Source of the DNA: Gemmatimonadota bacterium
GTDB lineage: Bacteria; Latescibacterota; UBA2968; GCA-2709665
DNA length: 64,000 nucleotides
Direction: 5' to 3'
Assembly (NCBI GenBank): GCA_028877215.1
Contig: JAPPFJ010000033.1
Span: forward strand, 62,001 to 126,000
The translations under genes were made by a program, and so were the position numbers. The notes under the pieces are model-generated. The model saw only the letters and a list, made by a program, of their open reading frames with translations, searched no databases and was not told where the DNA came from. Below, one piece after another: positions 46,129 to 54,859 of the stretch (position 1 is its first letter; every line of letters begins with the position of its first letter).

Positions 46129-46963
46129 AGCGAAATCCGATGAAATTGCCCTTCTGGTCGGGATAGAATCTGAACCGGGCGGATGTCTTCAGGTAGTGAG
46201 GAAGGTGGTGCCATGAACTGCCTCTTACAACGCGAAACGTCCCGGCCGCGGGGCCGGATGGGTCTTCCCTGGGACTTCGACCATAGTACGTGTCGTCGTA
46301 CCAGTCGTTGCACCACTCCCACGCGTTGCCCGCCATGTCCAGCAACCCGTAAGGGCTCGCTCCCCTGGGCCTGGAACCCACCGGCAGGGTATGACAGAAC
46401 TCGCCCGGCACCGGGCCGGCCGAAGGATTCGCCCAGTTGGTGCGGCCGCACGTGCCGCCCAGGTCCATGATTGCGTAGTCCGCTCCGGGCGCTGCTTCAC
46501 CCCACGGATAGGTCCGTCCGTCCGTTCCCCGAGCCGCCTTTTCCCACTGCGCTTCCGTGGGCAGGCGTCCGCCCCGCCACCTGCAGTAAGCGTCCGCCTC
46601 CGTCCACGTCGCCCCCACGACCGGCTGGCGGTCATTCGAAAATAACGGATTTTCGGTCTCAGCCGGCAATGACGCCCCGGTCGCGCGCGCGTACGCACGG
46701 AACTGAGCATTCGTCACTTCGTATTTGTCAATATAGAACGCATTGAGATACACGACGTGCGCAGGGCCTTCGGGGTCGAAACCCTGATTCGTACCCATCA
46801 GGAAGTCGCCTGCATTTACCACCAGCATCGTATCCACGGTACCCGCCGGCGTGCGGTCCAGGAAGACCCCATCAGGCATTTCGTCCAGGAGGGACTCTCC
46901 GCTGCACCCGGCGCACACCAGGAGACCGTACCAGGCAACTCGCCACCACTTGCGCCGGCGCAT
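46106..46963 (-). CDS. SUMF1/FGE-fold lipoprotein (copy 2), catalytic cysteines missing
   Basis: The 285-residue protein has a lipobox at its N-terminus (YGLLVCAGCSGE). The formylglycine-generating-enzyme fold follows: VNAGDFLMGTNQGFDPEGPA, YIDKYEVTNAQF, GGRLPTEAQWEKAARG, GLLDMAGNAWEWCNDW and FRVVRGSSW, ending IGFRCARD. True FGE carries two active cysteines just after the RGGS motif. Here the segment is RGSSWHHLPHYLKTSARFR, with neither. It is therefore probably a structural or binding member, not a sulfatase activator. The ATG at 46963 lies two bases after the TGA of copy 1 (TGAGCATG), so translation is coupled. The longer open frame upstream overlaps copy 1 and is not real. Confidence 0.85.
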   Translation of the reverse strand: MRRRKWWRVAWYGLLVCAGCSGESLLDEMPDGVFLDRTPAGTVDTMLVVNAGDFLMGTNQGFDPEGPAHVVYLNAFYIDKYEVTNAQFRAYARATGASLPAETENPLFSNDRQPVVGATWTEADAYCRWRGGRLPTEAQWEKAARGTDGRTYPWGEAAPGADYAIMDLGGTCGRTNWANPSAGPVPGEFCHTLPVGSRPRGASPYGLLDMAGNAWEWCNDWYDDTYYGRSPREDPSGPAAGTFRVVRGSSWHHLPHYLKTSARFRFYPDQKGNFIGFRCARDVRQ

Positions 46964-46965
46964 GC

Positions 46966-47853
46966 TCAGTTTACGTCCCTCGCACAGCGGACGCCCCATC
47001 CGTCCGTGGCTCCTGTTGGATCGGACCAGCTGCGATAGGTGATGCTGAGCTTGTTCGGATCCTGTCCCGCGGCGGTCCGCCAGGAACCGCCTCGAAGTAT
47101 ACGAAATTTGCCCTGCTCCGGCCCAGTGGGTCCGATGGTTGCGCTCACCTTGTAATATTCGGCGTCGTAGTAGTCCGCGCACCACTCCCACACGTTTCCC
47201 ACCAGGTCCATGGCTCCGTAAAAGCTGACGCCCTCGGGATAGTTCCCCACCGGCGCCAGGGTATTGTCGTAACCGTCGTCGCCGTCCCTGAAATTCGCCC
47301 GGGAACCGTTCAACCCCTTGTTCCAGGGGTAGGGCTCCCTCGCCTCGTCTCCGCGTGCGGTCTTCTCCCATTCCGCTTCGGTGGGCAGCCTGGTCCCGCG
47401 CCATGCGCAATAGGCGGCCGCGTCGAACCAGTTGATCCCCACGGCCGGAAAGTTCGGCTTCGTTTCCGCCCGGTCGGGCCAGTCCCCGATACGGTCCTTG
47501 GACCCATGGCTGGCCGGCGTATACCGCTGCCGGTTGCCCCCGTCCGGAGCTTCCCAGAACCTGAAATACTGGGCGTTCGTGACTTCAAACCGGTCGATGT
47601 AGAAGGCGCTCAGGTACACCTCGCGTGCCGGCTGCTGGTCCGCCGGGCCGCGTTCCATTCCCATGGTGAAGTGACCCGCCGGGACCCGAACCATTTCCAC
47701 ACCCCCGAAAAGCCGCACCAGACCCACTGGAAGAGGTCGATCCTGGTTCGGGTCAAATTCCTCCACGGCGCTGGTGGGTGGTTCGTCCGCCCCGCCGCAA
47801 GCCAGGAAACTCCACCAAATGAGGCAAACAAAGAAAAACCCGATGGCACGCAT
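46966..47853 (-). CDS. SUMF1/FGE-fold lipoprotein (copy 1), catalytic cysteines missing
   Basis: The 295-residue protein has a lipobox-like start (IWWSFLACGGADEP). The fold shows VRVPAGHFTMGMERGPADQQ, FYIDRFEVTNAQYF, GTRLPTEAEWEKTARG, YGAMDLVGNVWEWCADYYDA and FRILRGGSWRT, ending VRCARDVN. As in its tandem paralogue, the two catalytic cysteines of FGE are absent (RGGSWRTAAGQDPNKLSITY). CGAGGTGG precedes the ATG at 47853 closely. The two copies lie head to tail and are clearly diverged. They may form a lipid-anchored pair at the cell surface. No sulfatase gene is in the window, which fits a non-FGE role. Confidence 0.85.
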   Translation of the reverse strand: MRAIGFFFVCLIWWSFLACGGADEPPTSAVEEFDPNQDRPLPVGLVRLFGGVEMVRVPAGHFTMGMERGPADQQPAREVYLSAFYIDRFEVTNAQYFRFWEAPDGGNRQRYTPASHGSKDRIGDWPDRAETKPNFPAVGINWFDAAAYCAWRGTRLPTEAEWEKTARGDEAREPYPWNKGLNGSRANFRDGDDGYDNTLAPVGNYPEGVSFYGAMDLVGNVWEWCADYYDAEYYKVSATIGPTGPEQGKFRILRGGSWRTAAGQDPNKLSITYRSWSDPTGATDGWGVRCARDVN

Positions 47854-47946
47854 GGACCACCTCGCGCCGGGTCGAAGGCAGATGCCCGATCGATCCCTCT
47901 CTGCCCGCACCTCTTCTCTCTCGATCGATTCGTGTGGTGATAACAA

Positions 47947-48003
47947 AACGGCGGCCAATGCCCCTTCCCGCCGACCCGGCCGGAGACACATTGCGCCGCC
48001 GTT
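47947..48003 (-). terminator. Large hairpin followed by a short T run
   Basis: AACGGCGGCCAATG (47947-47960) pairs with CATTGCGCCGCCGTT (47989-48003), apart from one bulge, around a 28-base GC-rich loop that could fold further. On the minus strand the stem is followed by TTTT. It lies 59 bases past the stop of the PorV-like gene and about 95 before the first SUMF1 gene, so it may split the envelope cluster into two units or attenuate it. Confidence 0.5.
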
Positions 48004-48061
48004 AGCGCTGTTTCTGTTTAGTTTAGAGCGGCCCCGCTACGGACCGCCACGTCATCTGATA

Positions 48062-49042
48062 CTAAAATGCGCCGCCGATGCTGAACCGAATCGGTGCATC
48101 CAGCAACTCGCCGACGTTGGTATAGCCGACGTCAACCAGCACCGTCCGGTCGCCCCAGTCGCCTTTGAAGCCGGCGCCGAAGCTGTACGTCTCCAGGTCG
48201 TGGTTGAACTTGTACCCGGCGCGCAGGGCCACCGCGCCCGACAGCCACAGTTCGCTGCCGACCTGCCACCGCTGTTCGTAGTCCACCTGGTAGGAACTCT
48301 CGAAAGAGACCGTCAGGTAATTCGGCTCGTCCATCTGACCGAAGAGCTCCATGGCCACGCCGATATCGAAATTCATCGGCATCAGGAATTTCTGGTCTTC
48401 CGCCAGCACCTTGGTGTCAGGCCCGAAATTCCGCATGGCCAGGGCAATTCGGGAACTCCGGAAACCCGTGTAGAAGTGGGTGCCGGCGTCCAGAACGAGG
48501 GAGGTCATGTTGTCCACGTGCAGGGTCTCGGAGATATACACCACCCGGACGCCCAGGCCCAGCTTGTCGGTCGCGTGAAACGCATAGGCCAGGCCGACGG
48601 AAGTTCCGCCGCCCTTGATCATTTCCCCCGTGCCCTCGGGGTTGAATATGGTCCGTACCGGCATATCGCCCACGTCGTAATTCAACACGCTGGCGCCCAG
48701 AACACCCCAGCCCGTCCGGTAGGCAAACGCGCCGCTGTAGAACCCCGTGTCGACCAGCCACCGGGTGTGGGAAAGCTGGTACCCGAAACGCTCCAGGTGA
48801 ACCAGGCCGGCCGGGTTGAAATAGATCGCGTTGATGTCGTTCGAAACGGCCGTAAACGCATCTCCCATGGCCGCCGCACGCGGGGACTGGGTCACCTTCA
48901 TCCACGGAAACGACGCCAATCCAAGTTTCCGGAAATCCTCGGACTTGAGGATTTCGGGCACGTCCCGCGCTTCCGCGGGCGGGTTCCCAAATGCGCCGGC
49001 CACGAGAACGGTCATCAGTGTCATGCAAAGTATCCGCTTCAT
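48062..49042 (-). CDS. PorV/PorQ-like outer-membrane protein (UPF0164-type)
   Basis: The 326-residue protein has a signal peptide (MKRILCMTLMTVLVAGAFG). A motif typical of PorV/PorQ and FadL-like barrels follows: SPRAAAMGDAFTAVSNDINA, then IYFNPAGLVHLERF. Alternating beta strands run to the C-terminus (GYTNVGELLDAPIRFSIGGAF). In the type IX secretion system PorV shuttles cargo proteins after translocation. The gene before it encodes a protein with a T9SS-like C-terminal domain, which supports that link here; other T9SS genes are not in the window. AAGGAGCG lies ten bases before the ATG. It is 37 bases after the cargo gene. Confidence 0.8.
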   Translation of the reverse strand: MKRILCMTLMTVLVAGAFGNPPAEARDVPEILKSEDFRKLGLASFPWMKVTQSPRAAAMGDAFTAVSNDINAIYFNPAGLVHLERFGYQLSHTRWLVDTGFYSGAFAYRTGWGVLGASVLNYDVGDMPVRTIFNPEGTGEMIKGGGTSVGLAYAFHATDKLGLGVRVVYISETLHVDNMTSLVLDAGTHFYTGFRSSRIALAMRNFGPDTKVLAEDQKFLMPMNFDIGVAMELFGQMDEPNYLTVSFESSYQVDYEQRWQVGSELWLSGAVALRAGYKFNHDLETYSFGAGFKGDWGDRTVLVDVGYTNVGELLDAPIRFSIGGAF

Positions 49043-49079
49043 AAGCTTATCGCTCCTTCCCGGGATTGCCTCACGCCGG

Positions 49080-51512
49080 CTATCGGATGACCATGAACTT
49101 TCCTATCCGTTTTTTTCCCATACTTTCGGATACGAGAGATTCCACCACGAAGAAGTAGACGCCCGCGGAGATCGACCCCGTGCCCAGCGACATCGCCAAC
49201 TGGTCCCACTGCGCTTCGCCCAGCCAGACGTTCGGATCGTCGGGCGCATCCGTGCGGTCGTCGTGCAGGATCTTTCCGACCATGTCGCCCGCGCTGTTGA
49301 ACACGTAGATCCAGGCCTTGCTCGGCACATTCACGAACCGGATCTGCGGTTTGCCCGGGTACTGCAGATTCGCGTCGCCAACCCGGAAGGGATTGGGTAC
49401 CACGAAGACCTCTCTGCCCAATGCCTCGGTCTCGCCAACCGCGGGCTGCTTCGGACTGAAGAACGGCGGCTTGCGCTGGGACCGGGCCCACTGGCCGCCT
49501 TCGAGGCCGGCCTTTACCTGCGCCTGCACAAGGGCGGGCAGGGTGGCCATGGTGCCCACGCGGCCTACCCAGTCCTGGTGGCCGTTGGCGAACGGCCTTA
49601 CCGAATACCAGTAATTGAAGCCGGCTACAGACTCTACGTCCGTATACGTATGCGTCCCGGCCGGGACCTCGCCGATCCTCGTCCAGGGCCCGTCCGGGTT
49701 CCACTCGGAGCGGTAGATACGGTAACCCGCCACGTCCTGCGCCTCCGCGCCGATATAATCCGGGTTCATCGCGCCGTCCGCCGAGTTCCACGTGAGCAGG
49801 TTCTGCGCGTCCGGGCTGTTTGAAACGTCCACGTACACATCCGGCGGCGAATCCGGCACGTCGTATTCATTATCATAGGCCCACTTCGCGCGATTGAAGA
49901 ACTCGACCATCCATTCCTCGCCCTTCTTCAATCCTTCGAAGTCGTACAGGTGCGACCGCGTCCACGTGTAAAGGTCGCTCTCACCGGCGCCCGAGCCGCC
50001 CACCCAGGCCACCACCAGCTTGGCCTTGTCGCCAGGGCCCAGCGAGTACGGTCCGAAGGTCTGGGCGCTGTAAAACACGCCGATCTCGCCGGGATTCGCT
50101 TGATAGCCGGCATCCGCGATCATATTGAACATGGTCTCCCGGTCATGCGCACCGGGCCGGGGGTCTTCGGACACCGTGGTGCTTTCGATCCGCCAGAAGC
50201 GCACCGCGTGTGGCTGGTCACCCTGGGGCTGGACGAACTTGCCGGCGTCACGGGTATTGAATCCCCAGTCCCCGCCGTCCTCATACGCCAGCGGCCCGAA
50301 GCCCATGTATTGATAGGAGGTGAATTCACCGTCCTTGCGGCCCGTATCGCACGAAGGCGAAATAATCAGCCGGTTGACGGGATCGCCGGTATCGTCCCAG
50401 GGAAACTCGGGACTGTCGCCGTCCCAGTCCACGATCATCTTCAGCCCCTTGGCCGGGCCCGAATAACCGGCATTTTCGGTATAGACGATCCAGTCGTCGA
50501 GACCGCCCACGTTGTACCAGTGCCAGCGGTCCGATCGATTGTAGTGAGACAGCCCCGCGTCCGTGAGCATCCAGGAGCCGATGATGGGAACGAAAACGTT
50601 ATCGAGCCTTTCCGCGGGCAGATCCCTCTCGCCGTCGCCGTCGCTGTCACCCGTGTTCTCGATCTCGATCTCGGTAATAATGAAGTCATCCCAGGCGGGG
50701 TAGCTCCAGGCCATTGTCCGTCGCGTAAAGGTAACCCCCGCCAGCGTGGTCCACTTGGTGACGATGATCTCTTCGGGCCATTCGTCGGAACGGGAAGAAG
50801 GAGCGGCCGGAGGCCCCGGAGTCGCGTATTCCCCCCACGACCAGTTGCTGATCCTCACGGGGGCCCTGTTCAGCGGCGCATTCTCCAGAATCTGCGCCAG
50901 GTTCTCGCTCCAGGTGGGCGCGTAGTACCACGGCGCGCCTTTACGCCATTCGAAGCCCGGATTCTCGGCGGATGAAGGCTGCACCCTGATCTCCCCGCCC
51001 AGGTACTGCAGTTCCTCATCCATGGACGGGTCGCCCACCATGGGCACGATCTCGTCGAGCATGTCCGACCGCGGGCCGGTCAGTACCACGTAGTACCCGT
51101 TCTTGGAAAAATTGTCGTAGGCTCTCGAGCCCTGGAAACTGGATGGAAGGCGTAAGGCCAGGCCAATGCCCTCCCCGTGCGACGTGGCTTCGATTCGCCC
51201 TTCGCTGTTGCAGTCGACGCGGAAGAACGGCAACTGGCTGGCCCAACCATCACCTGTAATAATGTCGCCGCCCACCGTGGCGGGGTACACCATGCTGGAA
51301 GACCGCGAGAGCGCCGCGCCGATGGAGCCTCCCTGCGTGCCAAGATTGGTAACAGACGTGTACAGCATCCCGCGTTCCAGGGGCGCCCTGCCGGCTGATC
51401 CCGGGTGATTCGCCTGGCCCCAGACCTGCCCGGACCAGCATATCGCCAGGACTGCTGCGAACGCCCAACCACCGCACCCTTTCAGGACGGTGTTCATACG
51501 GTTCGAACGCAT
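49080..51512 (-). CDS. Large secreted protein with FN3-like region and T9SS-type C-terminal domain
   Basis: The ~810-residue protein has a signal peptide (RMNTVLKGCGGWAFAAVLAI, then QVWGQ). A long region without a recognised family follows. From ~560 there is a fibronectin-like segment (LLTWNSADGAMNPDYIGA, VAGYRIYRSEWNPDGPWTRI). The C-terminal ~90 residues begin with VVPNPFRVG, have KAWIYVFNSAGDMVGKILHD and SAGVYFFVVES, and end with GKFMVIR. That pattern is the type A sorting / FlgD-Ig-like C-terminal domain. It would be moved across the outer membrane and held at the surface. AAGGAGG precedes two adjacent ATGs; the second, at 51512, has the better spacing. Confidence 0.8.
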   Translation of the reverse strand: MRSNRMNTVLKGCGGWAFAAVLAICWSGQVWGQANHPGSAGRAPLERGMLYTSVTNLGTQGGSIGAALSRSSSMVYPATVGGDIITGDGWASQLPFFRVDCNSEGRIEATSHGEGIGLALRLPSSFQGSRAYDNFSKNGYYVVLTGPRSDMLDEIVPMVGDPSMDEELQYLGGEIRVQPSSAENPGFEWRKGAPWYYAPTWSENLAQILENAPLNRAPVRISNWSWGEYATPGPPAAPSSRSDEWPEEIIVTKWTTLAGVTFTRRTMAWSYPAWDDFIITEIEIENTGDSDGDGERDLPAERLDNVFVPIIGSWMLTDAGLSHYNRSDRWHWYNVGGLDDWIVYTENAGYSGPAKGLKMIVDWDGDSPEFPWDDTGDPVNRLIISPSCDTGRKDGEFTSYQYMGFGPLAYEDGGDWGFNTRDAGKFVQPQGDQPHAVRFWRIESTTVSEDPRPGAHDRETMFNMIADAGYQANPGEIGVFYSAQTFGPYSLGPGDKAKLVVAWVGGSGAGESDLYTWTRSHLYDFEGLKKGEEWMVEFFNRAKWAYDNEYDVPDSPPDVYVDVSNSPDAQNLLTWNSADGAMNPDYIGAEAQDVAGYRIYRSEWNPDGPWTRIGEVPAGTHTYTDVESVAGFNYWYSVRPFANGHQDWVGRVGTMATLPALVQAQVKAGLEGGQWARSQRKPPFFSPKQPAVGETEALGREVFVVPNPFRVGDANLQYPGKPQIRFVNVPSKAWIYVFNSAGDMVGKILHDDRTDAPDDPNVWLGEAQWDQLAMSLGTGSISAGVYFFVVESLVSESMGKKRIGKFMVIR

Positions 51513-51622
51513 CATATCCTCCTTAGCGTGTATAGATCGTCAATGAAAGAACCGCGTGGCGGCGGGAACCCGGGCAACCCTCCAGGTTCCCCGCCCATTC
51601 GAAGACTCAATTCCGGAATGGA

Positions 51623-54600
51623 TCAGAACTGCATTCTCAGACCCATTTCCGTGCGCCGGGGATGGCTGTAGAAGTTCCGGTCGCGCGTATCCCCGTAAAG
51701 GAGGAATTCGGAGTTGTCCGGACGGGCCGTCAGCAGGCCCCAGTTGGTCCAGTCGGTGGTATTGTATGAACTGTCGTCCTTCTGGTTGAACAGGTTCCGC
51801 ACCTCCAGGAAGAGGCTGACGTCGCCGCGTCCCTGACCGAACGGAAAGCGCTTTTCAATGGCAAAGTCGGTCCAGGTGCGGATGGGACGCAGCCGCCGTT
51901 CGCGGCCGGAATTCGGCGGCGTGTACCAAAACGACCCGGTATTCTGCATGCGCCACAGCAGGTTGATCCGCCAGTTGGCAAGGAACTTGCTCCCGAACAC
52001 CTTGAAATCGGGCCCGTAGTCCCCTGGCGTGAGGTAGAGGAACTGTACGCTGCCCTGGTTGCGGATGTTGCCGCCGTCTGCGTTCAGCCCGGTTTGATAA
52101 CCCCTGGCCCACACGTGGATGTGGTCCAGTTCGAAGTCATCCAGACCGATGAGCCCGTACTCCCGGGCGGTCATCCTGGTCTGCTCGTATCCTCTGCCAC
52201 CAGGCCTGCCGTCCCGCTTCGCGTTATTCCGGATCACTCTATTTGCGGTGGCGCCGATCTCCCTGATCTGTTCCACCGTGAGGGGCACCGGTACCTCAAC
52301 ACCGTTCTCCACCCTGTATTCGTACCAGTATCGCCCGCTGGCGATGTAGAGGGAATCGGGATACAGGAAGTTGAACCATGCGTCGAAGTTGCCCCATCCT
52401 GCCTGCGCCCATGTCATGTTGTATGCCAGATTGATGGCGAAATTGTGGCTGAGGGGCTTCCGAAGGGAGAATTCAAGACCCCGCTGTTCCTCGAAGCCGT
52501 TGTTGTGCAGGATCCGTGCGTAGGGATGCACCCAGCCCGGCCTGTGCGGCGCGTAAAAGCGTACGTCGGAGTGGTAATGGTACTGGTCCTTCGCACTCTT
52601 GTAGTAAATCGCGATCGCGCCGGTGTAGTCCTGCACGAAGTTCCAGTCGGCCCCCACTTCCATCGACACGGTCTTCTCGGGCCGGATTTCGGTGGTACCC
52701 TGCCCGCTTCGAATCGGGTAGGAAGGCCGCATGGCGTTGTAACGCTCACCCGGGTCGATCGCGCCGTTCCCGTTCCAGTCTTGGTCGGGACCCGATGTGC
52801 GCCAGTCCCCGTTGAACAGGTAATAGATGTCGGGATAGGCCAGGAACAGACCCGCGAAATAGTGCATGGACGAACGCGCCGTGATCGGATGCGACACCCC
52901 CACCCGCGGGCTCAGGTTCTTGAATACGACAGGCTCGCGGTGGGGCGCATTCTGGAATCTCAGTGGTGAGTTGAACATGGGCGAGAACGCGTATGCACCC
53001 GAAGCCGGAAACTTGGACACCGGATCGAACAGGTCCAGACGAAGGCCGGCATTGATGACCATGCCTTCGAACTCCATCTTGTCCTGCGCGTAGATGGCAA
53101 GGTGCTGTGGCTTGACGGGTGCTCCGACCACGCCCTGCTCGCCCGCAAACTCCAGCCGCCTGGCCTGCGCGCTCTCTCCCGTGTAGCGGGTAAGATACAT
53201 ACTGTACTTGATGAATTCGAAACCGGCCTTCACGAAATGACCCTTCGTGATCTGGCTGGCCAGGTCCAACTTGACCTGGTACCGCTTCCGATCCGCAACC
53301 TGGTAATGCCTGACCTCGCGGTCCACGGCGAACCATCCGTCCGCATCCGTACGTACGTCCGACGTTCTCGCCGCGATATCGCTGGTGTCGTCGACGGTTG
53401 AATAGCGCGATATCCGGAGGTCGTAGAACGTCCTGGGCGAGAGAGAATGGGTGATGGCCAGGTATTGCATATTGTGGGTCGTGCTCATCTTGCCCGCCGC
53501 ACTCCAGTCAACCGGCAGGAATATGTTCTTGCCTGAGCCGCGGATGACGCCACTGGAAGTGCCCGCGGACCGCTCGTTCCGCCAGGAATCCCGGTCGGTT
53601 CCGATGAATTTCTTATTGTATTCGAACAGACCGCCGACCTTCATCTTTACGTTTTCGGAGGCGCGGACGGTGACGCTGTATGATCCCTGGTAGTTATTCA
53701 ACGAAGGGACAAACCGCCCGATGTCGTCATAATAGCCACGCTCCGTGCCCGAGGGATAGACGGGCGCCTTCCGGGCCGTCTTGCCCGAAACGATGAACGA
53801 GGCGCTCCTGGAAAGCGGCCCGGAGACATTTCCCTCCACCTCGTGGCCTGTGATTTCATCGTAGTCCGAGCGCTGGTGGACGAGTCGACCCGTTTCCGGG
53901 TCGCGCTCGTTCTGCCACTCACCTTCGCCCCATTTCATTTTGTCGAGATTCGACGGACTCTCGTAGATGTTTGCGCCCCAGTGCTTCTGCCCCGGGGGGG
54001 TCCGCCGGTACTCCGCCCACCCGTGGAAGTTCTGGCTCCCGTCTTTCGTGATTATGCTGATGACGCCGGCCTGGGCGTTGCCGTACTCGGCGTTCATCCC
54101 GCCCGTTACCACCGAAATCTCCTGGACGGTGGACCGGTTGATGGCCTTCCAGTTGTGAGACCCGGCGCCGTCGCTGTTCACGATTTTCACGCCGTCCACG
54201 TAATAGGCCACGTCTCCGCCCGTGCGGCTTCGCCATTCCCCGGGACGGTTGCTTCCCCGCATGCGGTCTGAGCCGTCGAGGTGCACGCCCGGCTGCAGCG
54301 TGATCATCTCGCTGGTGGTGCGCACGATGGGAAGCTGCTCGATCTCATCGGCGCCTACGATGTACTTGCTGAAGGTCTTGTCGACCTCCACCGGAGGGCG
54401 TTCCGCCTTGACAACCATCTCACCGAGCTCAAGCGTCGCCTCCTGCAGCGTAAAATCGACCTCCGTGGTCACGTCGGCCTGCACGCGCACGTCCGTCTGT
54501 GACTCGGCCTGGTATCCGATCAGGGACGCCTTGAGCGTATACAGCCCCGGATCGGCGCGGAGAATCACGTAGAATCCCTCCGCATCGGCCGTCGATCCAA

Positions 54601-54763
54601 TGTTGACGCCCTCGACGACCACATTGGCGCCAGGCAGCGGTTCTCCCTGGCTGTCAAGAACCTTTCCAACAATCTTTCCTGTCGTTCCGGCCCAGACGCT
54701 ACCGCTGAACGCCAGTGCCGTGCAGAGGGAAAGAATCCCAAAAAACAAAACACACTTCCTCAT
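51623..54763 (-). CDS. TonB-dependent receptor with CarboxypepD_reg-like domain
   Basis: The ~1046-residue outer-membrane receptor has a signal peptide at residues 1-26 (MRKCVLFFGILSLCTALAF). A carboxypeptidase-regulatory-like domain follows at ~28-115 (KIVGKVLDSQGEPLPGANVV, EGFYVILRADPGLYTLKASL). The plug lies at ~120-250 (ADEIEQLPIVRTTSEMITLQ, VAYYVDGVKIVNSD, VVTGGMNAEYGNAQAGVISI). The beta-barrel ends in GLRMQF with the expected terminal Phe. Such receptors import ligands using TonB energy. No SusD partner is next to it, so it is not a standard SusCD pair. The start is the ATG at 54763 with GGAGGTT before it; the frame to 54853 is not needed. Confidence 0.92.
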   Translation of the reverse strand: MRKCVLFFGILSLCTALAFSGSVWAGTTGKIVGKVLDSQGEPLPGANVVVEGVNIGSTADAEGFYVILRADPGLYTLKASLIGYQAESQTDVRVQADVTTEVDFTLQEATLELGEMVVKAERPPVEVDKTFSKYIVGADEIEQLPIVRTTSEMITLQPGVHLDGSDRMRGSNRPGEWRSRTGGDVAYYVDGVKIVNSDGAGSHNWKAINRSTVQEISVVTGGMNAEYGNAQAGVISIITKDGSQNFHGWAEYRRTPPGQKHWGANIYESPSNLDKMKWGEGEWQNERDPETGRLVHQRSDYDEITGHEVEGNVSGPLSRSASFIVSGKTARKAPVYPSGTERGYYDDIGRFVPSLNNYQGSYSVTVRASENVKMKVGGLFEYNKKFIGTDRDSWRNERSAGTSSGVIRGSGKNIFLPVDWSAAGKMSTTHNMQYLAITHSLSPRTFYDLRISRYSTVDDTSDIAARTSDVRTDADGWFAVDREVRHYQVADRKRYQVKLDLASQITKGHFVKAGFEFIKYSMYLTRYTGESAQARRLEFAGEQGVVGAPVKPQHLAIYAQDKMEFEGMVINAGLRLDLFDPVSKFPASGAYAFSPMFNSPLRFQNAPHREPVVFKNLSPRVGVSHPITARSSMHYFAGLFLAYPDIYYLFNGDWRTSGPDQDWNGNGAIDPGERYNAMRPSYPIRSGQGTTEIRPEKTVSMEVGADWNFVQDYTGAIAIYYKSAKDQYHYHSDVRFYAPHRPGWVHPYARILHNNGFEEQRGLEFSLRKPLSHNFAINLAYNMTWAQAGWGNFDAWFNFLYPDSLYIASGRYWYEYRVENGVEVPVPLTVEQIREIGATANRVIRNNAKRDGRPGGRGYEQTRMTAREYGLIGLDDFELDHIHVWARGYQTGLNADGGNIRNQGSVQFLYLTPGDYGPDFKVFGSKFLANWRINLLWRMQNTGSFWYTPPNSGRERRLRPIRTWTDFAIEKRFPFGQGRGDVSLFLEVRNLFNQKDDSSYNTTDWTNWGLLTARPDNSEFLLYGDTRDRNFYSHPRRTEMGLRMQF

Positions 54764-54859
54764 TGCAGAACCTCCGTTTGTATTGACTCCCAGACTGTAT
54801 TGAGCCCTTCGCGCCCGATTCGGATTACAACTCCTCCTTTCCCGGGCGTTCAAGGCGCT

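Noticed and set aside
46964-47410. 149-residue N-terminal extension of the second SUMF1 protein
   Set aside because: It overlaps the first SUMF1 gene in another frame and would hide a proper lipoprotein signal that begins at 46963.
46106-47853. Sulfatase-activating enzymes of a sulfated-glycan locus
   Set aside because: Both lack the catalytic cysteines of FGE and no sulfatase is encoded in the window.
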